A stretch of 64,000 nt of DNA from Allolobophora icterica (GCA_963556255.1 OY744605.1:41392444-41456443), one strand, 5' to 3'; counted from the stretch's first letter, positions 21,928 through 33,365 are shown. Numbers and translations are program-made. Notes: generated from the letters alone by a model not told the origin.

Positions 21928-22707
21928 CAGGGGTGTCAAACCTTTTTCAGTGGCGGGCCAGTGGCATTACTTTCCAGCAAGTGGCGGGCCAAGGTGTCGA
22001 AGGCTCCTAAGCAAAATGTGGTAGGGATCGAGGCTCGGTGAGATAATTTTGCAAAACTAAATCTTAAATGGTGCCTCTTTTAACATAGAAACAGTCAAAT
22101 GATGTAGGGCTTTGTAGGCCTATAAAAGTTTAATTTTGATCTTCATTATCAGTCACGAACATCACATTAAACTCATCAAGTCTAAGGTCAATGTATTCTT
22201 GTTGGCCTATTGTTCATAAATAACTCAAAATTATCTTATTCTGATATTTAAAAATTAGAATAATCCTCTGTCAAACGCATATATAGTAAGCTCGCAATAA
22301 AATTAAGGAGTTAAGTTTGAATGAAATATGTCTCTCCAGTGTACATCAAGGAAACATTTACTCAATTTTACTGATTAGTAACAGTGGCGCTGGAAACTTG
22401 ACACTGTTTTCTTTTGACCAGAGTTGGGATGTCAGGCTGCATATCTACAGCTAACGCTACTCTGAGATCTGATTTGCATGTAGATTTGAGTCAGTCAGAC
22501 GTGATCTATGTCTTGTCTTAACAAAAGTCATCTTTGAATATGCTTGCTCGCATAAAAAACTCTACGTATTTGGTATTGACTGTGAAAAATTTTAAAAATC
22601 GAACACTTATTCTCAAATTTTTTAGTCTTTAGGCATACAGCCTCGGGCCAGAAAAAAATCATCGGCGGGCCAGAAATGGCCCGCGGGCCTGCTCTTTGAC
22701 ATCACTG
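21928..22707. mobile_element. 780-bp hAT-like element
   Basis: Ends CAGGGGTGTCAAAC and (C)TTTGACATCACTG are inverted repeats, with 'ggcgggcca'/'tggcccgcgggcc' subterminal repeats. Flanked by the 8-bp duplication gtctatag (21920-21927 and 22708-22715). No transposase frame remains. Confidence 0.94.
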
Positions 22708-22804
22708 GTCTATAGCTTCGCTATGCCCAACACATGTTTCCACAATTTAGACTACTTAAATTACAGTAATTAAAACCAATATCTATACACTTATTATCAT
22801 TTAC

Positions 22805-22890
22805 CTTTCTTGGTTCTTTGGGAACCGAAAGAAAGATAATCCTGGATTCTTCTTCCTAGAATTCGTGCAATTAATAGCTGAACACCACAT
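22805..22890 (-). CDS. Possible first coding exon of a THAP-domain protein (partial)
   Basis: Starting at the ATG at 22890 the minus strand reads MWCSAINCTNSRKKNPGLSF FRFPKNQE, then an AG|GTAAATG donor. The C-x4-C pair followed by FxRFP is the start of the THAP zinc-finger DNA-binding domain (consensus CsaxgCxN...FHrFP). The Cys/His pair (CseHF) needed to finish the domain should be in a following exon, which I did not find. THAP domains occur in host regulators and in P-element transposases. The frame is open upstream, so the start is uncertain. Confidence 0.55.
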
Positions 22891-23241
22891 CGCGTCTGTA
22901 GACTTGCTTACCTCTCGAGAGACCCGTACACCCGCGACGACAGATATCGCCACGATCTCCCCGCTGCCGGAAGTACAACTTTTTTCATGAGTAACCAATC
23001 CTCTAAATATAGAATCCTTGTTATTTATGAAACAGTCAACGACCTCGACAGTACATCAACTCGTTCGCAGCTCTTATATAACGGAATAAAATAAATAAAT
23101 TATATTCAGCAACCCTATAAGTAACATTTACTCTTTTGCGTACATACTTACCGAATTATAGATAGCATCATGCACAAATGAGCGGCAAAGCAGTCAACCA
23201 GTCGATCGAACACAGTCTAGAACATGATTGGATGTATGTTG

Positions 23242-23523
23242 CACGTGATATAAATCAAATAACATGATTGGCTAACGACAGAAACAAACATAATTTTATG
23301 TGATGACGTCAAATCTGTTACCACAGTAACCGGCAGAGGTTCTAAGCTTTTGGTAACAGAAAGAAGGTTTCTGCTCAAATCGAGCCTCTTTCGCTGAAAA
23401 TTAATGACTTAAATTTAAAAACAGAATTTCGACAAGGTAAAATAATAGTTTGTTTATAATTATAATCATATTATAATTGTTTCTTATCGAAATATGTTCA
23501 TGTTATTTGATTTATATCACGTG
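23242..23523. repeat. 282-bp segment with perfect 26-bp terminal inverted repeats
   Basis: 23242-23267 (cacgtgatataaatcaaata + acatga) is the exact reverse complement of 23498-23523. Each outer end begins with CACGTG. I found no convincing flanking duplication. It lies ~350 bases upstream of the THAP-like exon. It could be a palindromic MITE or an inverted regulatory repeat. Confidence 0.85.
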
Positions 23524-23857
23524 GAAGAAACGAGCCCATCGTTTGAGTGAAGGGTGACAGACAATGGCTTCGTTGTCGAGTAAATTTTGTTTACTTAGAC
23601 CTAAAGCTTGTTATAAGTCCTTAATTATAATCGTGCTCGTCCCTAAATAAAAAATCATTATTAATGTTTGAGTAAATTTGTTTATGTAAATTTGTCCAGC
23701 TAATTAGATTATTAGAAGACAATTTGCTGCATTTGATAAGTGAATGGACTTGAAAACTTGTAGGCCTATTATGCGCGAATTTTTCGATATGTCTATTATA
23801 GATAGGCTTATGGCACGTGTGTGCGTGCGTGCGTGCGTGCGCGCGTGTGTGTATATA

Positions 23858-24425
23858 CAGTGATGGGCAATAGTTAACTAAAAAGTTGCTAACTTTTAGT
23901 TTAACTAAAAAATTTTAGTTAAGGAAGAAGTTTAACTAAAATATTTTAGTTAAGGAAGAAGTTTAACTAAAAAAAATATTTTAGTTAAAACCATAGTTTA
24001 ACTACAAAATTTAGTTGCTAACTAAAAAGTTTAACTAAAATAAATCAGCAGTATGCAACTATTTTTCCACAGTGAACATTGAACACTGTCAGCAAAATAA
24101 CATTTTAACACTGCATGGTTTTAGCCTTAACAGCCTGTGTTTTCAAATTCATACACTACTTACAGTACACTTGTAACTGTATGCCAGAACAGTACACATT
24201 GCATAGTTTGAAGATGAAATTGTCATTGACGCTTTGCATTATTACAGTTCACTTAACGTCTTTTATTGTGAAAATGTTTGTCGTAAAAAGTTGGAAAAAG
24301 TTTAACTACTTTTTTAGTTTAGTTAACTAATTTCCAAAATTAGTTGCCAACTTTAGTTAAACTATTTTTCTTAGTTGGAAAATAGTTTTAGTTTAGCTAA
24401 AAAAATAGTTTAGTGCCCATCACTG
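23858..24425. mobile_element. 568-bp hAT-like MITE (TTAGTTAAACT-rich family), copy 2
   Basis: Ends CAGTGATGGGCAATAG and (TTTAG)TGCCCATCACTG. Same family as 18453-19024. The flanks are gtatata and tatatata, next to (GT)n and (TA)n arrays, so the duplication is not diagnostic. Confidence 0.85.
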
Positions 24426-24700
<275 letters not shown>

Positions 24701-24929
24701 TGACGATCACAAATTTTTTGCGAGTTTGCGAATTTTGTCTGAATTTGTGCTGACATGGCCAAAACAGCAAAACACAGAGTTGTGCGTTTGTCAATTTTAA
24801 CAGAACCATGATGTGGCTTGTTATGATATGACAAGTAGGTTGCAGTCAGTATGCCTTCTTTTAAAAATATGTTTGGAAAGTCGATTTTAGTCACTTTAAA
24901 ATTTGGAAATAGGACAAGTATGTTCTGAA

Positions 24930-25590
24930 AACATACTTATTGGTACAGAACAAACTTATAGATTTGTATAGACCCAGAGGAAATAGTGAAATAGCTGTAA
25001 AACAATTCTTGGACTCTTTTATACAGACTTGTTTTCATTGGTAATAGGTAATCACCGTCGCGCTGAAGATGAGAACTACAGGTATTCTGCTGAGAAATGT
25101 GAAGCAACTGCTGAAGAAGATGGCCAGGAACAGCAAGCAACTGGACGTGAAGGAGGGCGCCGAAGACCAAACAGGAGAAGGTATGGTGTTTCATTATTAA
25201 TTACAGTGAAATTTGTTTGAGCCACATTTGCCAAGATTTTTCAGCCATTATGTGCAGTGTATTTCATCTGTTTATTATTATATGCAGCCCAAGTTTTATG
25301 ATTGTCATTGGCTATTTTTTATGGAAAATACGAAACTGTTCTGGGTCTTTTTTGTGAAGTTCTTTATATTTCACATGGTAACACAAACTGTGTAACTTCT
25401 TCGACTGAAAGGCTGCATTTTATTTTGCTACCAACGAAGGTTTGGGAGACAGGAGGAATAGTCTTACTCTGGAAGTCGATCACAAGGTTCAGTTGGAGGT
25501 AGCGGTCGATGTCGCGGCGGCAGAGGACATACCACCAGTGGTTCTTCGAGTCATCATACTAAACAAATACCACCTCTGATGGAGCAGAAT
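24930..25590 (+). other. Possible exon-like sequence, unrecognised
   Basis: At 25050-25180 the plus strand has a frame rich in Glu, Arg and Gln (RAEDENYRYSAEKCEATAEE) that reaches a GTATGG donor-like site at 25181; another frame (LLRNVKQLLKKMARNSKQL) also looks helical. At 25450-25560 a Gly/Ser/Arg-rich frame follows a 'caggagg' acceptor-like site. No family recognised and the frames cannot be joined with confidence. Confidence 0.2.
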
Positions 25591-25605
25591 TAATCTGACC
25601 GTGGG

Positions 25606-26370
25606 AATGAGGAGAAAGACACTCGTCGCATGGTTAAAAAAAAGTCCAAGAAAGACCCTCGTCGCTCGGAGCCAGCCAATTGAACTGGTTTAAAAATAAG
25701 TCCGAGAAAGACGCTCCTCACTTGGAGCCAGCCAATTGAACTGGTTATAAAAATAAGTCCGAGAAAGACGCTCGTCACATGGAGCCAGCCAATTGAACTG
25801 GTTTAAAAAATAAGTCCGAGAAAGACACTCGTCACTTGGAGCCAGCCAATTTTTTTTTATTTCGGATATTTCTATAGCGCCTCTCGAAGTCAACTACTAC
25901 TCAGAGGCGCTCCCGACTACAGCATTTGATACTGTGCCGGAATTTTCACGCCGAAGCGCCACGAGCAATTGCGAGTGAAGGACTTGCCCAAGGTCCGTAC
26001 GCAGTGACTAGAGTGGGATTCGAACCTGCAACCCTCCGGTCACAAGGCGCCAAACTTACCACTGAGCCACCACGCCCCAATGAATGAATTAAAAATTTGA
26101 ACTGAACTGGTTATAAAAATAAGTCCGAGAAAGACGCTCGTCACTTGGAGCCAGCCAATTGAACTGGTTTAAAAAATAAGTCCGAGAAAGACGCTCGTCA
26201 CTTGGAGCCAGCCAATTGAACTGGTTATAAAAATAAGTCCGAGAAAGACGCTTGTCACTTGGAGCCAGCCAATTGAACTGGTTATAAAAATAAGTCAGAG
26301 AAAGACGCTCGTCACTTGGACCCAGCCAAGTGAACTTGTTAAAAAAAAAGTCAGAGAAGGACAAACTCAA
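25606..26370. repeat. 57-bp minisatellite, split by a SINE
   Basis: The unit 'gaactggttataaaaataag' + 'tccgagaaagacgctcgtca' + 'cttggagccagccaatt' is 57 bases (19 codons). Four to five units occupy 25620-25850 and five occupy 26100-26370; the SINE at 25848-26085 separates them. The minus frame stays open through each block (FNWLAPSDERLSRTYF), a result of the multiple-of-three period; no start, splice or family evidence supports a protein. Confidence 0.92.
25848..26085 (-). mobile_element. tRNA-derived SINE
   Basis: On the minus strand the head reads 'gtggctcagtggtaag' (box A region) and 'ggttcgaatcccac' (box B), and the body ends 'gaggcgctatagaaatatcc' followed by a poly-A-like tail. It inserted within the 57-bp minisatellite. 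The 'gagcgcctctga...ggcgcta' tail resembles LINE tails here at 6900, 33640 and 36910, suggesting a shared retrotransposition signal. Confidence 0.8.
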
Positions 26371-27126
26371 GTCGTCGACCCAGCAGTCATTTGAGGTAAG
26401 AAAACAGCCGTTTCATTTCAGTAGATTTGGTTTCCACTTTATGAAGTCTGAATTCTTCTTTACCAAGTTCAAGATGAGTTTATAAATTAAAAACATGAAT
26501 TAAATCTGTATCAGGCAACAGCTTTTATGCAACCAGCAAGTGTTTAATATATCGGTATATTTTAATTTTAGTCTGTGAAAAGTTTAACTTACGTTGCTCC
26601 TAGGTAGTCCACAAGACTACAGTTAAAATTCTCCTCTATATGGAAATTTTTAATTCATTCAGGGCATTCATGTAGCACTTCTTCAAGTGTCTCCTCATAT
26701 GCATTCACTTCCAGGCCATCCCCACAGGCAAAAGAGTTTTAAGCGTTGATAAAGAGTAGTACATGTATCCCTAACCATAAGAACATCTTAAGGGAGGCTA
26801 TGTCTGGTAGATGACCCAACGATCCAAACAGTAGGATTCTACTTCATTGTTGAAGTGTCTGCCTAAGGAAGAAGAATATGAATTTGGAATTCAGCTGTGC
26901 GTCTGTTGTCCGTCACAGAGAACTTTCTTTTTCAGACCAAAATCGTAATGTTGTGTTTTATCTTAGACTACCCAGCGACTGATTGTCAGTCTGCCGAACA
27001 ATCAGAAATGCGTGATTCCTTCTGTCAGAACTTTTCAAGTTGGCAACTGCTCACAAGAGTCTTGATTCACAAGGCTACAAGCTGTGTCGCCCGTCAAAGC
27101 CTGACTTGATCCTCAACGTGGATAGT
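26371..27126. other. No gene recognised
   Basis: AT-rich DNA with short frames only; nothing repeated that I could identify. Confidence 0.5.
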
Positions 27127-27535
27127 CCGTTAAATGCCGGCTCGAGCACACCGAGTCGATGCTCGAAGGCCTGAGAAGAAACACACAGGAAGTGGTTGAC
27201 CACTGCAACCGGATGGAGGTTTTTACTGTCAAGGAAGGACATACGAGTACACATACGAGTACACTCAAAACCAGACGCTCCACTGCGAAGTCTACACGTC
27301 GCGACCGTTCTGCATCTAGATCGGCAAGCCATGGAAGGTCACATTCGTCGTCCTTCATCGATAACACCTCCACCGTCATTCATATTGTGTGTTCCAAACA
27401 TGCCGACTGCAAATCAGCGATTTCAGCTCACGATTGGCAGGACTGCAGGCGGCGAACTCAGACCTCCAGAGGCAGAGAGATCAGTTGGAAGACAAGAAGG
27501 ATGAGAAAGAGCAAGGAGCGCCATGCCAAAGATGG
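27127..27535 (+). pseudogene. Degenerate coding-like sequence, coiled-coil and SR-like
   Basis: One frame reads SMLEGLRRNTQEVVDHCNRM then RSASRSASHGRSHSSS and reaches a GTAGGT donor-like site at about 27536; a second frame over the last 120 bases reads LQAANSDLQRQRDQLEDKKD, a good coiled coil. A third frame upstream ends at a stop. The switch between frames suggests a decayed gene or a retrotransposon ORF1-like relic. Family unknown. Confidence 0.3.
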
Positions 27536-28149
27536 TAGGTTTCTGATTTTTGATAACTATTGTAATTCCAGTTCTGAATGACATTTTACATCATATAAGC
27601 TAGCAGCGATTAGTTTTGCTCTTTTAGTGGCACTGTATAAACTTTCAAATACAATTAAAATTCTGCAGATGTGTTGTGTAAACAGTGCTCTGGTGTAGGG
27701 ATGGAATCCAAGACTTGATCTATAGCTGATTAAATTTAGACTCTTTGCCTGACCTTGTTATAATATAACTTTGATAATGCAAATTATGGGGAGTTATTGA
27801 TGTACATTTGATATGTATTTTAATTGTCATTTACTTCTTAATGTTTATCTAAAATTTTGATTAAAGATCATTAAGATGAATATATCTTGTACAAACTAAT
27901 CTACTCTGAACTTGTCTATACAAATTGTGAATTATATCATTCTACCTCATAATTTTATGTTGTGAAAGCTGATATTCACGTTGTGTACAAGACACGTGTC
28001 GCAGTACCAGTTGAGTAAAATTTCCTGAGGTCTTTCAATACATACTGAATATACTGAACTTAAAAAACAGATGGATTTATTTTTATCTGACCAGGGATTG
28101 TGTCTGCACCTCAAAATCAAACCACTGGAATGAGATACTTGGGGAGGGG

Positions 28150-28350
28150 GGGATAGAGTAATGGTAGCACTCATGGCCAGGAGAGCATTAGGTTCGCTGA
28201 TCGATTCCCGTAACCCCCCTCTAGGGCGGCGCCTTGCATGGCTGCCAAACCATGTGTTTAATTAAGATCTTGATTGTACTTTCATGTTTCAATTTAATCT
28301 TACTGCATCTGTCAATTTTAAATAATAAAGAATATTATATTATTATTATT
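28150..28350 (+). mobile_element. tRNA-derived SINE-like element
   Basis: 'gatagagtaatggtagcact' (box A-like) and 'gttcgctgatcgattcccg' (box B-like) are followed by a ~120-base body and an AT-rich/(TTA)n end. The cloverleaf is not intact, so this is not a tRNA gene. Confidence 0.55.
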
Positions 28351-28463
28351 TTATTTTTTTATTTTGTTTTTTAAAGCCCGAGGTACGAAAATCCCTCAGG
28401 CTCTAAGAAACTATAAAGCAGGAGTGTAATTACATGTAAGCTTGGAGGTCGCCGTCCTCCATG

Positions 28464-28464
<1 letters not shown>

Positions 28465-28528
<64 letters not shown>
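28465..28528. repeat. (TTA)n microsatellite
   Basis: About 21 uninterrupted ATT/TTA units; the Asn run on the other strand is an artefact. Confidence 0.97.
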
Positions 28529-28530
<2 letters not shown>

Positions 28531-28896
28531 GTGGATGAAGATTGACAGAAGCAGGCCGTGTATGACGTAGCTAAGTGTAGAATAATAATATGTTTGGCCA
28601 ACACATAATTTGTTGCCTCAAATGTTAGAACTGTTTCTGGGTATATTTGACCTCCTGATTCCAGAAAAGGCACCAGTTTTCTCCCAGCAGGTCTATTTTT
28701 CGAGATATAGAACTTTATGCCATATACCAGTCCATAAAACATAAGGCTATAGCTATAATTAATTATGTAGTGCTCAATATAATTATGTTATACACTAAAT
28801 AAACACAATAATACAAATACTTCAAAGAAAATGGTAGTACCTGAAACTGTACTTATATGATACCAAGCAGAACAAGTTTGTTATAAAAATTTCAAG

Positions 28897-30600
28897 TCAT
28901 TCGACACCAAAGAAGCTCCTTTTGTACGATTTCCGAGTGTGGCATCTGCCGGAACAATCGCGCATAATATTCCAGCAATAGTCTGCCATCATGTGTGCAT
29001 CCCATCTTCCTTGATATCGATTTTCCATTGTTTTGATGTCTTGGTGAAATCTTTCACCTTGCTCTTCACTGAAGTCACCAAGATTCTCTGGAAAGCGATC
29101 TAAGTGACTGTTGAGATAATGGACTTTAATGCTCATGTTGCAGCCAAGCTTGTTGAAATGAAGAAGCATATCCTCTACTAGTTGTGCATAATTGTCTGCC
29201 TTCTTGTTGCCAAGAAAATTTTTAGTTACAAGAACAAAGGAAGACCAGGCACAAGATTCGATTTCATTCATTGATGGTATGAAAAGTGGGTCATTCATAA
29301 GTTGCCTGATCTGTGGACCATCGAAGATTCCAGCCTTCAATTTTTCCATTGTAATTCCTGGTAACTTGTGTACTATGTATTCGAAGCATGAACCTTCTTT
29401 ATTCAAAGCCCTGACAAATTGTTTCATCAGGCCTAGCTTTATATGTAGTGGTGGCAGTATGATCCTATCTCGTGCCACCAAAGATTCCTTGATTACATTT
29501 TTAGCTCCAACCACCATGTCTTTCCTGGGAGGCCAATCTTTTCTTGTCCAATGTTCATGCTTGGCTCTACTGTCCCAAAGACACAAAAAGCAGGGATACT
29601 TTGTGTAGCCACTTTGTTGACCAAGGAGGAAATTTACCATCTTCAAGTCTACACAAATTACCCATTTATGTTCTTTGTATTTTATCTTTTCCAGTACCAA
29701 AGAGATGGCATTGTACTCTTCTTTCATCCTGGTGGAGTGACCGATTGGAATAGAACCAAATTTGTTGCCGTTATTTAGAAGCACACATTTCAGACTACGT
29801 TTCGAACTGTCGATAAAAAGACGCCACTCATCTGGGCTGTAATCCGACAGACCCATTTTCTTCAATAAGTTGCTGATGTCATTACAGAATACTAGGTTGT
29901 TGTCTTCAGTAAAGAATGGCAGCAAATCCTTTTCTCTGTTTCTATAAATTGTAATTTTCGTTCCAGGCTGAAGTGCATTCTTTTCCTTTAGTCTGGACGC
30001 AAGCAATTCAGAGGACTCTTTAGAAAGATTTAAGTCCCTGATCAGATCACTCAACTCTTTTTGGTCAAAACGTTCACTGTGTGAAGTTGATTGGAAATCA
30101 ATGTCACTGCCCCCACTTTCTTCACTTTCGTCATCTTGTCCGATATTGGACATGCAAGTCTCATCGTCTGAGAGCTGAGGTAGTTCGCGAAAAGGTGGAA
30201 CTGGTACAATATCCGAATGCGGAACAGGTCTCCTGGCTGAAGGTAGATCAGGGTAAGACAACGTGTGACGATTATTTCGATTGATGCCTATGATATTAAC
30301 CATACAAAAGTAACAGTCGTCCAAGTGGCTTATCTGTTCCCTCCAAACCATCGGAACACCAAATTTCAGGCAGCTTCTCTTTCCAATTGTCCAGTGGCGC
30401 AATTGTTCAATACAAGTTTTGCATACTGTATGAGGAGCCCATTGCTTATCCTGATCTCCAAGTTTGACACGAAAATAACCTACATATGCTCTTTGTACAA
30501 ACTCTGAAATCCGTTTCCTGTTTGCTTTTAGTGTGTATTCCCCACAAATGTAGCAAAATATGTCTGGATGGTTAATGCAGCTCCGTCTGGAAGTAGCCAT
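28897..30600 (-). CDS. Intact 567-codon intronless protein, probably transposon-derived
   Basis: The frame is open from ATG to TGA without disruption. Residues 8-100 hold Cys pairs C16/C19, C60/C63 and C96/C99, a zinc-binding module somewhat like ZAD fingers. Residues 150-180 are acidic. The core has FIDSSKRSLKCVLLNNG (D264), VDLKMVNFLLGQQ (D318), CFLC (337-340) and HYLNSHLDRFPENLG followed by SEEQGERFHQD (512-521). I know this pattern from multi-copy uncharacterised proteins in cnidarians and arthropods. D264-D318-E516 plus the Cys pair could be a DDE/RNase H-like transposase core; that is inference. No terminal repeats or flanking duplication were found. The single open frame and a TATA box upstream (30757-30764) suggest a young or selected gene. 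Confidence 0.85.
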   Translation of the reverse strand: MATSRRSCINHPDIFCYICGEYTLKANRKRISEFVQRAYVGYFRVKLGDQDKQWAPHTVCKTCIEQLRHWTIGKRSCLKFGVPMVWREQISHLDDCYFCMVNIIGINRNNRHTLSYPDLPSARRPVPHSDIVPVPPFRELPQLSDDETCMSNIGQDDESEESGGSDIDFQSTSHSERFDQKELSDLIRDLNLSKESSELLASRLKEKNALQPGTKITIYRNREKDLLPFFTEDNNLVFCNDISNLLKKMGLSDYSPDEWRLFIDSSKRSLKCVLLNNGNKFGSIPIGHSTRMKEEYNAISLVLEKIKYKEHKWVICVDLKMVNFLLGQQSGYTKYPCFLCLWDSRAKHEHWTRKDWPPRKDMVVGAKNVIKESLVARDRIILPPLHIKLGLMKQFVRALNKEGSCFEYIVHKLPGITMEKLKAGIFDGPQIRQLMNDPLFIPSMNEIESCAWSSFVLVTKNFLGNKKADNYAQLVEDMLLHFNKLGCNMSIKVHYLNSHLDRFPENLGDFSEEQGERFHQDIKTMENRYQGRWDAHMMADYCWNIMRDCSGRCHTRKSYKRSFFGVE

Positions 30601-30756
30601 AACCTTAAGGATGTTCGCATCTGAGAAATTAAATGACTAGCCTAAAAAATAGTAAGAACATGTAGTTATTTAATGCTCACATTCACAGATTGTTCTTGCG
30701 ACCAACTCTTAAAATGCCCTAAGACGACTGCGGCTGCTCTAGCTTTCAGGAGGCGG

Positions 30757-30764
30757 TTTATATA
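30757..30764 (-). promoter_or_regulatory. TATA box upstream of the 567-codon gene
   Basis: Minus-strand context is CCCTATATAAACCGCC. A start site about 30 bases downstream would leave a 5' leader of ~130 bases before the ATG at 30600. A sequence match only. Confidence 0.5.
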
Positions 30765-30769
30765 GGGTA

Positions 30770-31320
30770 TAAATGCTGACTTCAGCATAATCTATTTACA
30801 TAGTTGGAAACCATGAAACGCTGTATAAGCACAAATAAATTCTAAATGAGGCCATGAATTTAGTGCTGAGTAAGCTGTAGGCTACGGAATAGTTATTTCG
30901 TTGAATCAGCAAGAATTAGCCATAAATAAAGCTTATTATGACATTTTAGTTTTGCCAAAGACATCGTTTAAAGAGTGGACTGGGTTTTCTTTACAAAATC
31001 GACGATATCTCAGAAACTAGACCTGATGCACTCAATCCAATGACATTTTCTGAATCGGCGCCCAAAATTACCCCAAGAACAGGTCTAAAACCGAAGGCAA
31101 CAAGAAATTTTTTTTTTTTGTTGGCCAGTGATGCATATGCATGATCGAAAATCTCTACACAGGAATTGTGTTTGCCTGCTGCACAGCTCCTCCAATTCCA
31201 TGTTCACTGTTTCTTTCATTTCATGTTACTATTTTGTCATAACGTGTAATAATAACCTTCATTATTTTACTGTGTTTCAATAGGTGCATTTGGATATTCT
31301 GGCAGGAAGTTTCCTGCTTG
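30770..31320. other. No gene recognised
   Basis: AT-rich DNA upstream of the 567-codon gene. Nothing repeated or coding that I can support. Confidence 0.5.
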
Positions 31321-31640
31321 AGGAGGATGGGCATTGGGATGGCTGCTCAGTGTCGTATTGTCGGATTCTGTTTAGGGTGTGGTGTGTGTAGGGTTTGGTG
31401 GTCGTTTTGAAGAGGATGGGCATTGGGATGGCTGCTGAGTGGCTCTAGGGTGTGGTGTGTGTAGGGTTTGGTGGTCGTTTTGAAGAGAATGGGCATTGGG
31501 ATGGCTGCTGAGTGGCTCTAGGGTGTGGTGTGTGTAGGGTTTGGTGGTCGTTTTGAAGAGGATGGGCATTGGGATGGCTGCTGAGTGGCTCCGTATTGTC
31601 GGATTGTATTTAGGGTGTGGTGTGTTTAGGGTGTGGTGGT
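31320..31640. repeat. Minisatellite, ~75-bp unit, about 4 copies
   Basis: The unit contains 'gatgggcattgggatggctg', 'ctgagtggctctagggtgtg' and 'tagggtttggtggtcgtttt'. The last unit grades into a T-rich tract. Confidence 0.9.
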
Positions 31641-31741
31641 CGTTTTGTGTTTGTATTTATTTTTTTATTTGTCTTTATTTTTTTGTAGTGTATTTGTATA
31701 TTTTTTTTATAAGTATTTAGATTTTGTATTTGTGTTTAGTT

Positions 31742-32130
31742 TAGCGACAAAACAAGCTACAAAGCAAACAACAAACGACAAACTAAACAACAAAGTAAAC
31801 AACAAAACAGACACGAAAGCAAACAACAAACGACAAAGTAACAAAATAGACAACAAAATAATCAAGACAAAATAATCAAAACCTACACCCCTGCCGAGCC
31901 TCTGGCGCGGCTTAATCTCCCGTAAGCTCGTGAAGGCAGGGGGGCCCCTGGCGCGGATTAGAATCCCGTAAGCCCTGTGTGTAGTTTTTGTGTTTTTGTC
32001 TTGTTTATTTTGTTGTTTATTTTGTTTACTTTGTCGTTTGTTGTTTACTTTCGCGTTTGTTTTGTTCTTTATTTTGTTGTTTACTTTGTCCTTTGGACTT
32101 TGCTTTGTTGTTTCTTTTGTCGTTAACTAA
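31742..32130. repeat. Large imperfect inverted repeat (foldback)
   Basis: The left arm (about 31742-31890) is rich in 'caaacaacaaacgacaaa' and the right arm (about 31980-32130) in 'tttgtcgtttgttgtttact', its reverse complement. The ~90-base centre carries a direct repeat of 'ctggcgcgg(c/a)tta...cccgtaagc'. No coding frame is credible. Confidence 0.75.
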
Positions 32131-32790
32131 ATACAATGCAAAATCTAAATGCTTTGTACTGTTAGTTTGTTTTTATTTGTTGTGTGTTTGTTTTTTATTT
32201 TGGTGTCATGTGCTGTTTATTTGGTCGTGGGTTTTGTTTTGGTGTTTATTGGTCGTTGGTTGAGGTTCAAGGTCTTGGCGAGGGATTAGAAGGAGGCGCA
32301 TGGAAGAGTTGGACAGACGGCAGTGGTGAAAGTGGTTTCGGTGAGCAGTGGGAACTCTAAAGAGGAGCTTCATTGGAACGCAAGCGTGAGCAGTGGGAAC
32401 GCAAGCAAAGAATTTCGAGAGCAGTGGGAACACCGTTCCCACTCCACTTTAAACCCTGACAGACGGGAAGAGTCAGTGTGGAATCATATCATCAATGAAC
32501 AGACGCTGACATAGAAGTTCTTATCGTTATGAAAATGCAGACTGAAGTCTACTTTGTCGAGACGTTAATAGAGGCTGACGGAAACAGAATGAGTGATATT
32601 CATCTAATAAAGATTGTGCATTAAATTTTGCAATGGTTTTCATTCTAGGTGTACAACAAACAGAAACGAAAAGCAGTTATTCATTTGTTTATCCACTTAT
32701 TCCTCCATCCATCCAGTCATTCATCTATCTACCTATTTATCCCTTCACTACATTCGTTCAATCATGCGTTCATTCTTTTAACTGTTGATT
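32131..32790. other. No gene recognised; short repeats of 'gagcagtgggaac'
   Basis: 'gagcagtgggaac' occurs three times at 32345-32430, and a scrap of the GGTCTTGG repeat lies at 32262-32278. Nothing else identified. Confidence 0.5.
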
Positions 32791-33365
32791 CGTCTCTCGA
32801 GCCTTGGGAAGACCGATTAGAAGCAAATTGCAGTAGTCAATTCTGGAGCAAATGAAAGCATGTACCAGCGTTGTGAAAACAGAGGATGAGACAGATCGTC
32901 GAACAGCCATAACACGTCTAAGTGGGAGTAAGAAACACGTGTGAAGTTAGAGATGTGATCTTTGAAGGAGAGAGAGCTATCAAGTTAACACCCAGGTCAC
33001 GTACACTTGATGAAAAGGAGTAGTGTGGAAAGATTTCCGATAGGAGAGCAAAATCAATCTTCAGCAACTGTTGAGGGGAGCCAAACCAAATTAACTGGGT
33101 TTTGCAGCCATTAAGAGAGAGAGACGATTTGAGCACATCCAGGAATGTAGAGACTTCCACAAAGACTCAATACGCTCAACTAAGTGCAATTCGGATTAAG
33201 GAGACCCATGGACAAATGCTTGCACGTAATCCGCAGAGATGACCAGCAGCTCCCGAGTGGAAAAAGAGAAGGAATGTCAGCCGTGTAGAGAATAAAGAGT
33301 AGAGGACCAAGTACAGAACCTTGAGGAACGCCCAGCTTAATGTGGATCCATTTTGTTTAGTCACC
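32790..33365 (-). pseudogene. LINE reverse-transcriptase fragment
   Basis: Reading the minus strand from 33365, one finds with frameshifts IKLGVPQGSVLGPLLFILYT, then SADYVQAFVHG where the catalytic YADD-type motif (usually ADDVQ) has ADYV, then SLNGCKTQLIWFGSPQQL and SSVRDLGVNL. This order matches the palm region of LINE reverse transcriptases. Frame breaks and the altered catalytic Asp show it is dead. Confidence 0.85.

Noticed and set aside
29192..30507. Plus-strand frames of 67-138 codons
   Set aside because: They are shadows of the intact 567-codon minus-strand gene.
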